From positions 1 to 39,836 of the forward strand of contig JADFZK010000029.1 of the NCBI GenBank assembly GCA_015232565.1: 39,836 nucleotides of DNA. Reading direction: 5' to 3'. The notes under the pieces are model-generated. The model had not been told where the DNA came from and did not search any database. It saw only the letters and a program-made list of their open reading frames with translations. The position numbers were made by a program, and so were the translations under genes. Source of the stretch: Candidatus Omnitrophota bacterium (GTDB lineage Bacteria; Omnitrophota; Gorgyraeia; Zapsychrales; Fredricksoniimonadaceae). Shown here piece after piece: positions 17,948 through 27,445 of the stretch (positions are counted from its first letter, which is position 1; each line of letters opens with the position of its first letter).

Positions 17948-18365
17948 GGCTGTACCCTTTCCAGATCTCGTTAAAACGGTCAATTACGCGTTCGCGTTCC
18001 AGCGACATTTGCTGGGCCTGGTTAACAACTTCCCGCAACAAGGGAGCTACGGCATCCTCGGGACTGGCATGACCAGGCTCCACCCTGGGTGCAACCGGTA
18101 TCCGCATTCCCAGACCGCGCACAAACTCAACATAGCCGCTCTTCTCCAATAAGGAGTAGGCCTTGGAAACGGTCATCGGGTTTATCTCGAGCGCGGCCGA
18201 AACTTCGCGTACGGAAGGCATAAAATCGCCGACCTGCCAGCGGTCGGTGGCTAAACCCAGCTTAACCTGGTCGAATATCTGCCGATAGATCGGAACACCC
18301 GACCCGGGAGCCACCCGAAACCATATTTCGGCATCTTTTGCGCTATTTGTCTCATTTTCAGCCAT
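17940..18365 (-). CDS. GntR-family transcriptional regulator, YtrA subfamily
   Basis: This 141-residue protein has a winged helix-turn-helix at about residues 22-90: PIYRQIFDQVKLGLATDRWQ, then the recognition part REVSAALEINPMTVSKAY and the wing around YVEFVRGLGM. The remaining 45 or so residues are helical and too short to be a ligand-binding FCD or UTRA domain, which is the hallmark of the YtrA subgroup. YtrA-type proteins usually repress the ABC transporter operon they head, and here the gene is first in such an operon, overlapping the ATPase gene by 8 nt. A palindrome over the promoter -10 box fits autorepression. The inducing signal is probably envelope stress or an antibiotic (inference). 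Confidence 0.92.
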   Translation of the reverse strand: MAENETNSAKDAEIWFRVAPGSGVPIYRQIFDQVKLGLATDRWQVGDFMPSVREVSAALEINPMTVSKAYSLLEKSGYVEFVRGLGMRIPVAPRVEPGHASPEDAVAPLLREVVNQAQQMSLERERVIDRFNEIWKGYSHE

Positions 18366-18377
18366 AAAAGCCCTTTC

Positions 18378-18422
18378 GTATTACTGCATTAATAGTGTAA
18401 TACACTTTGAACAAAATGTCAA
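18378..18422 (-). promoter_or_regulatory. Promoter and putative GntR/YtrA operator
   Basis: On the minus strand TTGACA (18417-18422), a 17-nt spacer and TACACT (18394-18399) form a near-consensus sigma-70 promoter for the GntR-ABC operon. The -10 lies within the inverted repeat GTGTA-N-TACAC (18395-18405), and a second pair GTATTAC/GTAATAC (18378-18384 and 18397-18403) spans the start site. YtrA-subfamily regulators bind AT-rich palindromes with GTGT/ACAC ends, so binding here would block RNA polymerase. Confidence 0.7.
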
Positions 18423-18433
18423 GGCCTGCACTG

Positions 18434-18452
18434 AAAATAATTGAATTATTTT
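18434..18452. repeat. Perfect AT-rich palindrome at the end of brnA
   Basis: AAAATAATT-G-AATTATTTT is a perfect 9-bp inverted repeat around one base. It covers the brnA stop codon (18446-18448) and the region just upstream of the GntR operon promoter. With no GC pairs it would be a poor terminator; followed by T-rich DNA on the plus strand it is at most weak. A regulator site is possible. Confidence 0.45.
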
Positions 18453-18697
18453 TGTTTTAACGGATCAGACGAGTAGCGCGCTACATAACGATCCAGAACG
18501 GTGCGGATCATGCGCTGATACTTGAAGCCATGCTTAAGAGCTTGTTCCTTAAAAAACTTTACACTGGACTGATCAAGCGCAATTGTAACCTTAACCGGCG
18601 GATCAGGGAACCGGAGCTGATCGGGCGGCGGAAGAAAATCCGCGACTCTAGTTAACTTTCCAATGGGCATATCCCAGTCAATACGTTTTTTCTTCAT
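18446..18697 (-). CDS. brnA: BrnA-like antitoxin
   Basis: This 83-residue protein starts MKKKRIDWDM and ends in a ribbon-helix-helix-like segment (VKVTIALDQSSVKFFKEQA, then KYQRMIRTVLDRYV), the usual form of BrnA antitoxins that neutralise BrnT and bind their own promoter. The start at 18697 is chosen because GGAAAGGGAAGGGA lies just upstream; this start overlaps the toxin gene by 20 nt. An upstream in-frame start at 18733 would add 12 residues and lacks a good RBS. Its position directly after a BrnT-like gene supports the call. Family assignment rests on motif resemblance and context. Confidence 0.8.
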   Translation of the reverse strand: MKKKRIDWDMPIGKLTRVADFLPPPDQLRFPDPPVKVTIALDQSSVKFFKEQALKHGFKYQRMIRTVLDRYVARYSSDPLKQK

Positions 18698-18965
18698 ACA
18701 ATCCCTTCCCTTTCCGCCAATAACCAGCTCCAAATATCCGTAATTTCCCCTTCCGATAAGTAAAACGAACTGTCAAAACAAGACCGTTCACACATCCTAA
18801 GCAAAAATATCGAGTCTCCAAAATACTATGATGTTTATCCAGGAATATCATTCTCTCCGGATCAGAGAAGGCCTGCGCCGCACTCTTAAAATCAACTTTG
18901 TGTTTCAATAAATTCGCGCGCTCCTTGTGCGAATTCCAAATAAAATCACCGAACACCACGTCCAT
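18678..18965 (-). CDS. brnT: BrnT-like toxin (ribonuclease)
   Basis: This 95-residue protein fits BrnT in length and motifs: an FIWNSHKERANLLKHKVDF start (Trp, Lys, Asn and His as in the family), FSDPERM, a central strand region VRFTYRKGKLRIFGAG and a C-terminal AGYWRKGKGLYEE resembling the family's Arg/Glu/Tyr end. BrnT is a RelE-like RNase that halts translation when BrnA is lost. The gene has a very strong RBS (GGAGGTGAT) and precedes the antitoxin gene, the usual order for BrnTA. Upstream DNA is AT-rich with a 10-bp palindrome at 18994-19003, a plausible site for autorepression. The system may act in stress response or locus maintenance. Confidence 0.82.
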   Translation of the reverse strand: MDVVFGDFIWNSHKERANLLKHKVDFKSAAQAFSDPERMIFLDKHHSILETRYFCLGCVNGLVLTVRFTYRKGKLRIFGAGYWRKGKGLYEEKTY

Positions 18966-18970
18966 AAAAT

Positions 18971-19003
18971 ATCACCTCCACATTCTATTGTCAATATTAA
19001 TAT
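18971..19003 (-). promoter_or_regulatory. Strong RBS and AT-rich palindrome upstream of brnT
   Basis: GGAGGTGAT (18971-18979, minus strand) is a near-perfect match to the 16S anti-Shine-Dalgarno end, about 5 nt before the ATG. ATATTAATAT at 18994-19003 is a perfect 10-bp palindrome in AT-rich DNA and is a candidate BrnA operator. A -35/-10 pair could not be fixed with confidence. Confidence 0.5.
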
Positions 19004-19118
19004 ACATATAATCGTATTGCTACAATGTAAAGCCATTGAATCGTTACCCGGCCAAGCATAACAATCCATTGCATTATGTGCAACATTAATTTGACGATAC
19101 AACAAAATACATTCCGCT

Positions 19119-19142
19119 AAAAACCCGAGGTCTCCAGCCTCG
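19119..19142 (-). terminator. Rho-independent terminator after tgt
   Basis: On the minus strand CGAGG-CTGGAGA-CCTCG (19126-19142) is followed by GGTTTTT. It begins about 20 nt after the tgt stop codon and would separate the queA operon from brnTA. Confidence 0.75.
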
Positions 19143-19160
19143 TTCTACATTAATATAAGA

Positions 19161-21165
<2,005 letters not shown>

Positions 21166-21217
21166 ACAACATCCCCCAAAAAATGTATCGGTATCCAGAA
21201 GACCGAGCGTAAGTATA

Positions 21218-22222
21218 TCACACTATCAACATTGCGTCGCCGTAACTGTAGAAGCGGTAATATTCGCGGATCGCCTCGGCATACGCTTTTTGCACCAGCT
21301 CAAGCCCGCCGAAGGCGGCCACCAGCATCAACAGGGTGCTTTTCGGAAGATGAAAATTGGTTATAAGCGCGTCTACCAGCTTGAACTCGGCCCCGGGATA
21401 CATAAACAAACTTGTCGCGTCGCTGGTACGGCCCGTGCGGGCATACGCCTCCAGCACCCGGCAACTGGTGGTCCCCACCGCCACCACTGCGCGGCCATCC
21501 GCCCGGGCTTGACGCACCGCCTGCTCTGCCGCCGCGCCGATCCGGTAATCTTCGGAATGCATCGGATGAGACACCACATCCTCCGCTTCAACAGGCTTGA
21601 AGGTGCCGTAATTCACATGCAGGGTAACCCGTGCCAGATCATGCCCGGCATGTTTCAGCCCGGCCAGTAAAGGTTTGGTAAAATGCAAACCGGCCGTGGG
21701 CGCCGCCACCGAACCCGCCGGCCGGGCATACACCGTTTGATAATTGATCCGGTCGGAAGCCTCATCCGGGCGCTTGATATAGGGCGGCAAAGGTATGTGC
21801 CCGGACTTTTCCAAAGCTTTCAGCACATCCTCACGGTCAAATTCCACCACCCGGGCCGCCCGATCCACCAGGCGCGCGGTAACCCCGCCGTCGAACACCA
21901 GCGGTTCGCCATCCCGCACCTTTTTTAAGGGCCGCACCATCGCCTCGAACCGGCGGCCGCCCAGAGGCTTTAACAAGAACACTTCCACCTGTCCGCCGGA
22001 ACGCGGCTTATTGCCCAGCAAACGCGCCGGAATAACCTTGCTGTCATTAACCACCAAAAGGCTTTTTGCGGGAAGATGTGCACCGATATTATGAAAGATG
22101 TCGTGCTGGATCGTGCGGGCCGTACGGTTAACCACCAGCAGGCGGGCCGCGTCGCGCCGGGCCGCCGGATACTGGGCAATAAGCCCGGCAGGCAGTTGAT
22201 AATCAAAATCGCTCAGGCGCAT
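21218..22222 (-). CDS. queA: S-adenosylmethionine:tRNA ribosyltransferase-isomerase
   Basis: This 334-residue enzyme transfers and isomerises the ribosyl part of SAM onto preQ1 in tRNA, giving epoxyqueuosine. Family signatures are MRLSDFDYQLPAGLIAQYPA at the start, LLVVNDSKVIPARLLGNK, YARPAGSVAAPTAGLHF and SLFMYPGAEFKLVDALITNFHLPKS-type segments followed by the end FYSYGDAMLIV. Full length. The ATG overlaps the response-regulator stop in TAATG, and tgt is encoded two genes downstream, so QueA and Tgt act in order in the same pathway. Confidence 0.95.
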   Translation of the reverse strand: MRLSDFDYQLPAGLIAQYPAARRDAARLLVVNRTARTIQHDIFHNIGAHLPAKSLLVVNDSKVIPARLLGNKPRSGGQVEVFLLKPLGGRRFEAMVRPLKKVRDGEPLVFDGGVTARLVDRAARVVEFDREDVLKALEKSGHIPLPPYIKRPDEASDRINYQTVYARPAGSVAAPTAGLHFTKPLLAGLKHAGHDLARVTLHVNYGTFKPVEAEDVVSHPMHSEDYRIGAAAEQAVRQARADGRAVVAVGTTSCRVLEAYARTGRTSDATSLFMYPGAEFKLVDALITNFHLPKSTLLMLVAAFGGLELVQKAYAEAIREYYRFYSYGDAMLIV

Positions 22223-22599
22223 TACATTATCTCGCCGGTGATCCCGAGGACCTGGCGGATCCGGGCTTCCATTTTGGGAGGGTCCACCGGTTTTACAAAG
22301 TAACCCTTAACGCCTTCCGAGAAGAACATGTCCTGCATATTGTCGTTGGCAGTCAGCATGATCACCGGAGTGTCTCCGCCAACGGCCAGGCTTTTCAGTT
22401 CGGCCATAAACTCAAAGCCGCTCATATTAGGCATCTGGACATCCAGGATGATAAGGTCCGGCTTAAACTGCGCCACCGCCTTTAACCCTTCCAGGCCATC
22501 ACCAGCGGTCAGCACGTCAAAACGTTTTTCTTTCAGGGTAAATTTAAGCAAGGTGATATTAAGGCGGTCGTCATCAACAATAAGTATCTTCGGGATCAT
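22222..22599 (-). CDS. Single-domain response regulator (CheY-like receiver)
   Basis: This 125-residue protein consists of one receiver domain: acidic pocket VDDDR near the N-terminus, phospho-acceptor Asp in LIILDVQMP (about residue 53), Thr in MLTAND and Lys in YFVKPVD. No output domain follows, so it would act by protein-protein contact or as a phospho-relay. The ATG at 22599 has an AAAGG box upstream; a longer start at 22626 would lie in the hairpin region and lacks an RBS. It is the first gene of the queA-MbfA-tgt operon. No histidine kinase is encoded in the window, so its signal is unknown. Confidence 0.88.
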   Translation of the reverse strand: MIPKILIVDDDRLNITLLKFTLKEKRFDVLTAGDGLEGLKAVAQFKPDLIILDVQMPNMSGFEFMAELKSLAVGGDTPVIMLTANDNMQDMFFSEGVKGYFVKPVDPPKMEARIRQVLGITGEIM

Positions 22600-22609
22600 A
22601 CGGCCTTTT

Positions 22610-22657
22610 ATGGTGCGCGGCACCATTTATATATTCGGGTTAACCCTTGAACCGCAA
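22610..22657 (-). promoter_or_regulatory. Promoter and inverted repeat upstream of the receiver-queA operon
   Basis: On the minus strand TTGCGG (22652-22657), an 18-nt spacer and TATATA (22628-22633) form a moderate promoter. ATGGTGC-GCG-GCACCAT (22610-22626) is a perfect 7-bp inverted repeat at the expected transcript start, 10 nt upstream of the chosen ATG. It could be an operator or a leader hairpin. The -35 overlaps the -35 of the divergent plus-strand promoter by one base. Confidence 0.45.
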
Positions 22658-22675
22658 GAGCAAAAACGTTAAAAT
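22647..22675 (+). promoter_or_regulatory. Promoter for the plus-strand membrane gene
   Basis: TTGAAC (22647-22652), a 17-nt spacer and TAAAAT (22670-22675) lie only 7 nt before the ATG at 22683. Transcription would start at or next to that ATG, suggesting a leaderless mRNA or use of the ATG at 22701. Confidence 0.5.
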
Positions 22676-22682
22676 CACTGTT

Positions 22683-23042
22683 ATGTCATTCGATAATTTC
22701 ATGAACAAGGTCCGGCTTTGGGACAACCGCTCCAACCAGTGGTTCATGCGGCATTTCTACGTACTCTTCTTTGAAATGATCCTGGTAGCGGCCTTCGTGC
22801 TGTTCTTCGTGGTTTCCCTGAACACCATTAACACCGCCGTCGATCTCGAAAAACCTTCGGCCATCGAGAAACTTTTGTTAAACCAGAATTACCTCAGCCT
22901 GCTGATGATCTTCCTGATGCTCTTAAACTCGTTCTGGATGCTGTTCATGTTCTCCGGAATGCTCAAGATCCGCGGCGTCCTGAAAAACATGGATTTCAAC
23001 CTCGCCCGCCGCAGTACCGACCGCCGGACAAATAACGAATAA
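22683..23042 (+). CDS. Small two-helix membrane protein, only plus-strand gene
   Basis: This 119-residue protein has two hydrophobic segments (about residues 22-46 and 65-92) separated by a polar loop (NTAVDLEKPSAIEKLL) and a basic C-terminus (FNLARRSTDRRTNNE). I do not recognise the family. Evidence that it is real: a good promoter directly upstream, convergent packing with ftsA (8 nt between stops), and a composition with clear membrane helices. Translation could start at 22683 or 22701; no Shine-Dalgarno sequence precedes either. A role near the envelope is the most that can be inferred. Confidence 0.7.
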   Translation: MSFDNFMNKVRLWDNRSNQWFMRHFYVLFFEMILVAAFVLFFVVSLNTINTAVDLEKPSAIEKLLLNQNYLSLLMIFLMLLNSFWMLFMFSGMLKIRGVLKNMDFNLARRSTDRRTNNE

Positions 23043-23050
23043 AACCCTCT

Positions 23051-24298
23051 TTAGAAATATTCATTACACATTTCCCGGAACCGGGAAACCAGGGCGTCGC
23101 GCCAGTCGCTGGGCTTGCGGGTGTCGAACACATAGCGCATACTGCCTTTATAACCCATCTCCGCCAGGCTGGTAGACACCGCATAGAGCAAGGCCGGCGT
23201 AAGCCCGGGAATACTGCGCGCCATGGCTACCGGCAAGCCTAAGGACGCTTCCACATATTCCATCAGCCCGGGCATCAGCGCCCCGCCGCCCGCCATTACC
23301 ACGCCATTACGGATATGCCCTTCATAACCACAGGCCGCTATGCTGTCACGGATATGCTTAACCAGCTCGGCGGTTTCATCATCGATCGGCCCCTGGATGG
23401 CGGCATACTTGACCGGTACAAAGCCCTGGTCTTTCTTTATAATGATATCGTCCGAACTATGCCGGGACTTGTCGCCGGAACGCCCGTAACTTTTCTTGAT
23501 ATCTTCCGCCAGCGAAAAAGAAATATTCAACTCTTTAGCCAACCGGGCCGTTATGCGGTCCCCGCCGAACAAGGCAAAAGCAAAGTGTTTCAGCAGTCCG
23601 TCCTTAAAAATAAATATCTCGGTCTTCCGGGCCCCCACATCCACCAGCACACAACCTTCCTGCCGCCGTTTCTGGTCGACCGAAGCCTCGCTAAGCGCCG
23701 CGCCGTTAAAAAATATATTGTTAACCTCATAACCGGCCTGTTTGACCGCTTTCTGGATATTGCGCAGGCGGGTATTGTTTATCAACACCAGCAAAACCTC
23801 AACCTCCAGCTTGCGCCCGTAAAGCCCCACCGGATTCAAGGCCACATTAATATCGTCCACCTTGAACTGCCGCACAAAATCCTCGACCACCTCTTCCTCC
23901 AGCCGCATGCCGAGCAACCGGGCCTGCTGACGGGAATGCGCCACATCGCTGGGCGCAATAACCTTGTTGCCGCGTTCGGTAAGAGGTATCACCGCCCGGC
24001 TCATCCGGGTCTCCACCAGCTCGCCGCCGACACCCAGATAAACATCCTGGAATTTTATGCGGGTCTTTTTAACCAGGCCATCCAAAGCCTCGCTGATAGC
24101 GCCCGAAAAAGCGCCGATATCATTGACCGAAGCATCCTTAAAACCCCGGGTATCGACTTCATAAACACCCAGCAATTCAAAATTGTCGGCGTCCTGGACC
24201 TTGCACAAACTGGCCTTGATCTTTTGCGACCCGATATCCAGGCCGCAAAAGATCCGTTCCTGGAATAATTGCCCTATAAGATCCCTGACTTTTTTCAT
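23051..24298 (-). CDS. ftsA: Cell division protein FtsA
   Basis: This 415-residue actin-like ATPase normally tethers FtsZ filaments to the membrane and recruits later divisome proteins. Visible are the phosphate-1 loop FCGLDIGSQKIKASL (about residues 17-31), a 1C-like domain (about 90-170), phosphate-2 VLVDVGARKTEIFIF, GGDRITARLA and the adenosine motif VVMAGGGALMPGL. The C-terminus (WRDALVSRFREMCNEYF) is an amphipathic helix like the usual membrane-targeting sequence. It overlaps ftsQ in ATGA and is the last gene of the dcw operon. No ftsZ follows; the next gene is convergent. Confidence 0.93.
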   Translation of the reverse strand: MKKVRDLIGQLFQERIFCGLDIGSQKIKASLCKVQDADNFELLGVYEVDTRGFKDASVNDIGAFSGAISEALDGLVKKTRIKFQDVYLGVGGELVETRMSRAVIPLTERGNKVIAPSDVAHSRQQARLLGMRLEEEVVEDFVRQFKVDDINVALNPVGLYGRKLEVEVLLVLINNTRLRNIQKAVKQAGYEVNNIFFNGAALSEASVDQKRRQEGCVLVDVGARKTEIFIFKDGLLKHFAFALFGGDRITARLAKELNISFSLAEDIKKSYGRSGDKSRHSSDDIIIKKDQGFVPVKYAAIQGPIDDETAELVKHIRDSIAACGYEGHIRNGVVMAGGGALMPGLMEYVEASLGLPVAMARSIPGLTPALLYAVSTSLAEMGYKGSMRYVFDTRKPSDWRDALVSRFREMCNEYF

Positions 24299-25071
24299 TT
24301 CTTGGAAGTCCTTTTGCCGATCACCGGTGTTTCAAAACGCAGGTCAATGTACTTAACCTCGTTGACTGCCAGCCCCGTGCGGGCCACCATCACCGAAAGT
24401 GTTTTAAGTTTTTTAGTGTAACTCTCCTTATCCACTATCACGTCGAAGCGGGCCGGATCCGCCGACAGGCCGAAAGAAAAAACACTTTTATCCACCGCGC
24501 TCACATCGATCGTGCGCAAATGCAAAGCGGTTAACGCCGGATCTTGCGCTACCTGCTCCACCGCCGCCAAAATTGCCGCGCCATCCGGGTCGGTCAACAA
24601 AGTGCCCGTAGCCGTTTTCTGGCGCGCCAGGCCTTTAATAACCACCAAAGGCCCGTCTCCGGGCGCCCCGATAAAACAACCATCCCGGGACAAAGCCAGC
24701 ACCCGGCCATCCATCTGGGCCGCCGCAAAAGCTGTCCGCCGCGCCCCCAGGACCGCTATCTCGTCGGGAAAACGGCGCAAAACAGCCAAACCGGCAACAC
24801 CGGGATATTTGGCCAGGATCTTCTGTTCAACCACCGCCAGGTTAACCTGAAAAATATTCTTGCCCTTGATCTTGGCCAGCTCGGGTATGTTGATCTCCCC
24901 CAGGCTTTCCGCCACCACCACCTCGCGGATCAAAAAGATGCCTGAATGCCGCACGAACGAAACAAGGGCGACCACGGATATGATCACAGCTATCAATACA
25001 AAAACAGCAATAACCAACCAACGGACCAGGTCAATGCTGAAAAGAGACTGATTCGGCTTTTTTCTTGCCAT
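24295..25071 (-). CDS. ftsQ: Cell division protein FtsQ
   Basis: This bitopic inner-membrane divisome protein of 258 residues has a short basic cytoplasmic tail, one transmembrane helix (about residues 15-42), a POTRA-like domain (about 45-115, with IREVVV, IKGKNIFQVNL and YPGVAGLAVLRRFPDEIAV) and a beta domain. FtsQ links FtsA/FtsW-side proteins with FtsL and related partners at the septum. The ATG at 25071 is chosen over a TTG at 25083. It overlaps the end of murC-ddl by 41 nt and ftsA by 4 nt, as expected for its usual place in dcw clusters. Confidence 0.88.
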   Translation of the reverse strand: MARKKPNQSLFSIDLVRWLVIAVFVLIAVIISVVALVSFVRHSGIFLIREVVVAESLGEINIPELAKIKGKNIFQVNLAVVEQKILAKYPGVAGLAVLRRFPDEIAVLGARRTAFAAAQMDGRVLALSRDGCFIGAPGDGPLVVIKGLARQKTATGTLLTDPDGAAILAAVEQVAQDPALTALHLRTIDVSAVDKSVFSFGLSADPARFDVIVDKESYTKKLKTLSVMVARTGLAVNEVKYIDLRFETPVIGKRTSKK

Positions 25072-27445
25072 ACGCCATTTCAACTAAAAACAGGCACAAC
25101 TGCTGAAAGTCCAGCCCGGCGGCGCGTGCCGCTTTGGGTAAAAGGCTGGTAGCAGTAAAGCCAGGAATAGTATTTATCTCCAGAACGAACGGAGTATTAT
25201 TATCGTCCAGGAGGACATCCACCCGGCCGAAACCTTCACAATTAAGCGCCCGGTAGGCTTTTAGCGCCACCGCCTGAACTGCACTGGTAACCCCGGCCGA
25301 AAGTTTGGCCGGAACAATATACCGGGTAGTATCCTTTTCGTATTTGGCAGACGAGTCGAATAGAGCACTCCCCTCCCCCGTAGGGGCCACGCAGATCTCC
25401 ACTATCGGCAAAGGGCAATTGCCCAGGATGCCGACGGTCAATTCCCGGCCGCGGATAAATTCCTGGATAACGATATCACGGCCAAAAACCTCGGCCTCAC
25501 GCACCGCTGCCAGCAAAGCCGGCTCGTCGTTAACCAAAGCCACCCCGATGCTCGAACCTTCACAAGCGGGCTTGACCACCAAAGGAAAAGCACCGGCAAC
25601 TTTTAATACCTCTTCCACCGACAAAGCGGCGGCGCCTTTAATGGCCACCGTCCGGGGCGTACGCACCGCATGATCCTCAAAACGCTTCTGGGCCACTACC
25701 TTATTAAACGCCGCATAACTGGCCGAGGGAGCGCACCCCTGGTAAGGGATATCCATCTCGTCCAAGATGACCTGCAGTCCGCCATCCTCACCGAAGCGGC
25801 CATGCAGGGCAATGAACGCCATATCGATCTTTTCCGACTTGAACCACTCTTTTATAAGGTCGCGGTCCTCGGTAGTAAGGTCCAGGGTCTTCACCCGGCA
25901 ACCGGCCTCGGTCAAAGCCTTGACCACCGCGCCGCCGGAACGCAAGGACACTTCACGTTCGGAAGAACAACCGCCCAGGATCACCCCGATGGTACCCAGC
26001 GCGCGTATCTCGTCTACCGTGCGCTGGCGGGCCGAAGGTATATGGTCAAAACCCACCCGCCCGGACAAAGCGCCCACAAAAGTATCCGATATATTAGTGA
26101 TGTCGCCGGCGCCCAAAGTGAGCACCAGGTCGCCGGAACGCACCACCGACAATAAATGAGGCACGATCTCCTCTTTTTTCATAAAGCACAGCTCCTGCGG
26201 CCGCTCGGCGTGGATCCTGGCCAGAAGAGCCTCGGTCGTAACGCCTTCAATAGGCTTTTCACTAGCCGGATAGATATCCATCAGGATCAAATGATCGGCC
26301 AGGGTAAAACAAGCCGCAAACTCATTCATCAAAAGCTGGGTACGGGAATAACGATGGGGCTGAAAGACCACTATTAAACGTTTGCGGCCCAGCGTGCGGG
26401 CGGCCTGCAAAGTAGCCGCGATCTCGGTCGGATGATGGCCATAATCGTCCACCACCAGCACCCCGCCCGCCTCCCCCTTGCGTTCAAAGCGGCGCTTGAC
26501 TCCCTGAAAAGTCTGCAAAGTTTCCATGATCACCGGCATTTCGATCTTTAACTCGAACCCCAGCACAATGACCGCCAGGGAATTCAGGATATTATGCTTG
26601 CCCGGCACCGCCAGCCCGAAACGCCCCACCAGCTTGTGCCCGCAATAACAATCAAAAGAAGAACCGTTGGCGTCGCATTCAATATTGGTGGCCATCCATT
26701 CATTATCATCGCCGAAACCGTAGGTTACAAAACGCCGGCCGCCTTTCTCGACGATCGCGCGCAAGTCCTTATTATCGCCGCAGGCTATTACTACTCCGCC
26801 CGGCACCGTGCGCTCCACGAACTTGGCATACGCCGCCAGGACATTATCCATGGACTTGTAATAATCCAGATGCTCGCGGTCGATGTTGGTAATGATCGAA
26901 AAATGCGGCGAGAAATAAAGAAACGAGCCATCGCTCTCATCGACCTCCGCTACAATGTGCCGGCCAATACCCAGATTGGCGTTATAACCCTGCAGGATAA
27001 CCCCGCCGACCGCCGTAGTAGGCTTAAGGCCCGCATTGATCAAAAGCAAGGAAGCCATGGACGAAGTAGTGGTTTTGCCATGCGCGCCGGCCACCGTGAT
27101 CCCCACTTCCTTGTTCACCAGCTGGGCCAGCAATTCCGCCCGTTTAAGGATAGGCATGTGCAGCCGCACCGCTTCGAACATTTCCGGATTCCGGGCAGTA
27201 ATGGCCGAAGAATAAACCACGCAATCCACACCGTCAATGTTGCGCAGGTCATGGCCAATGAATATTTTGGCGCCCTTGGTCCGCAACTGGCGCGTTAATT
27301 CGCTTTCCTTCTCATCCGAACCGCTGACGCTGTAACCTTTGGCCAGCATCAAAAGAGCCAGGTTCCCCATTCCCATCCCGCCGATCCCGATGAAATGGTA
27401 CTTCTTGATCTCGGTTTTCACTTTGGTTTTATTATTTCTTTTCAT
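25031..27445 (-). CDS. murC-ddl: MurC-Ddl fusion: UDP-MurNAc-L-alanine ligase and D-Ala-D-Ala ligase
   Basis: One 804-residue protein joins two enzymes. Residues about 14-465 are MurC: dinucleotide-like start HFIGIGGMGMGNLA, P-loop GAHGKTTT at about 120-127, the EVDESDGSF segment and the C-terminal region with IVVFQPHRYSRT. Residues about 486-795 are Ddl: VILGGCSSEREVSLRSG, ALHGRFGEDGG, KPACEGSSIGV and EINTIPGFT of the ATP-grasp fold. MurC adds L-Ala to UDP-MurNAc; Ddl makes the D-Ala-D-Ala that MurF adds later. The frame is uninterrupted across the linker, so this is a true fusion, as known in Chlamydia. It overlaps its neighbours by 14 and 41 nt. The murB gene often found beside murC is absent. 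Confidence 0.95.
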   Translation of the reverse strand: MKRNNKTKVKTEIKKYHFIGIGGMGMGNLALLMLAKGYSVSGSDEKESELTRQLRTKGAKIFIGHDLRNIDGVDCVVYSSAITARNPEMFEAVRLHMPILKRAELLAQLVNKEVGITVAGAHGKTTTSSMASLLLINAGLKPTTAVGGVILQGYNANLGIGRHIVAEVDESDGSFLYFSPHFSIITNIDREHLDYYKSMDNVLAAYAKFVERTVPGGVVIACGDNKDLRAIVEKGGRRFVTYGFGDDNEWMATNIECDANGSSFDCYCGHKLVGRFGLAVPGKHNILNSLAVIVLGFELKIEMPVIMETLQTFQGVKRRFERKGEAGGVLVVDDYGHHPTEIAATLQAARTLGRKRLIVVFQPHRYSRTQLLMNEFAACFTLADHLILMDIYPASEKPIEGVTTEALLARIHAERPQELCFMKKEEIVPHLLSVVRSGDLVLTLGAGDITNISDTFVGALSGRVGFDHIPSARQRTVDEIRALGTIGVILGGCSSEREVSLRSGGAVVKALTEAGCRVKTLDLTTEDRDLIKEWFKSEKIDMAFIALHGRFGEDGGLQVILDEMDIPYQGCAPSASYAAFNKVVAQKRFEDHAVRTPRTVAIKGAAALSVEEVLKVAGAFPLVVKPACEGSSIGVALVNDEPALLAAVREAEVFGRDIVIQEFIRGRELTVGILGNCPLPIVEICVAPTGEGSALFDSSAKYEKDTTRYIVPAKLSAGVTSAVQAVALKAYRALNCEGFGRVDVLLDDNNTPFVLEINTIPGFTATSLLPKAARAAGLDFQQLCLFLVEMAYGKKKAESVSFQH

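Noticed and set aside
18905-19105. 66-codon minus-strand frame upstream of brnT
   Set aside because: It has no motif or RBS and runs over the brnT start and its likely control region.
23071-23088. Palindrome TTTCCCGG-AA-CCGGGAAA as a terminator for the plus-strand gene
   Set aside because: It lies within the 3' coding part of ftsA and is not followed by a T-run, so support is too weak for a feature.
23315-24268. Plus-strand open frame of 317 codons
   Set aside because: It is antisense to ftsA, whose motifs are clear; composition and lack of motifs mark it as a shadow.
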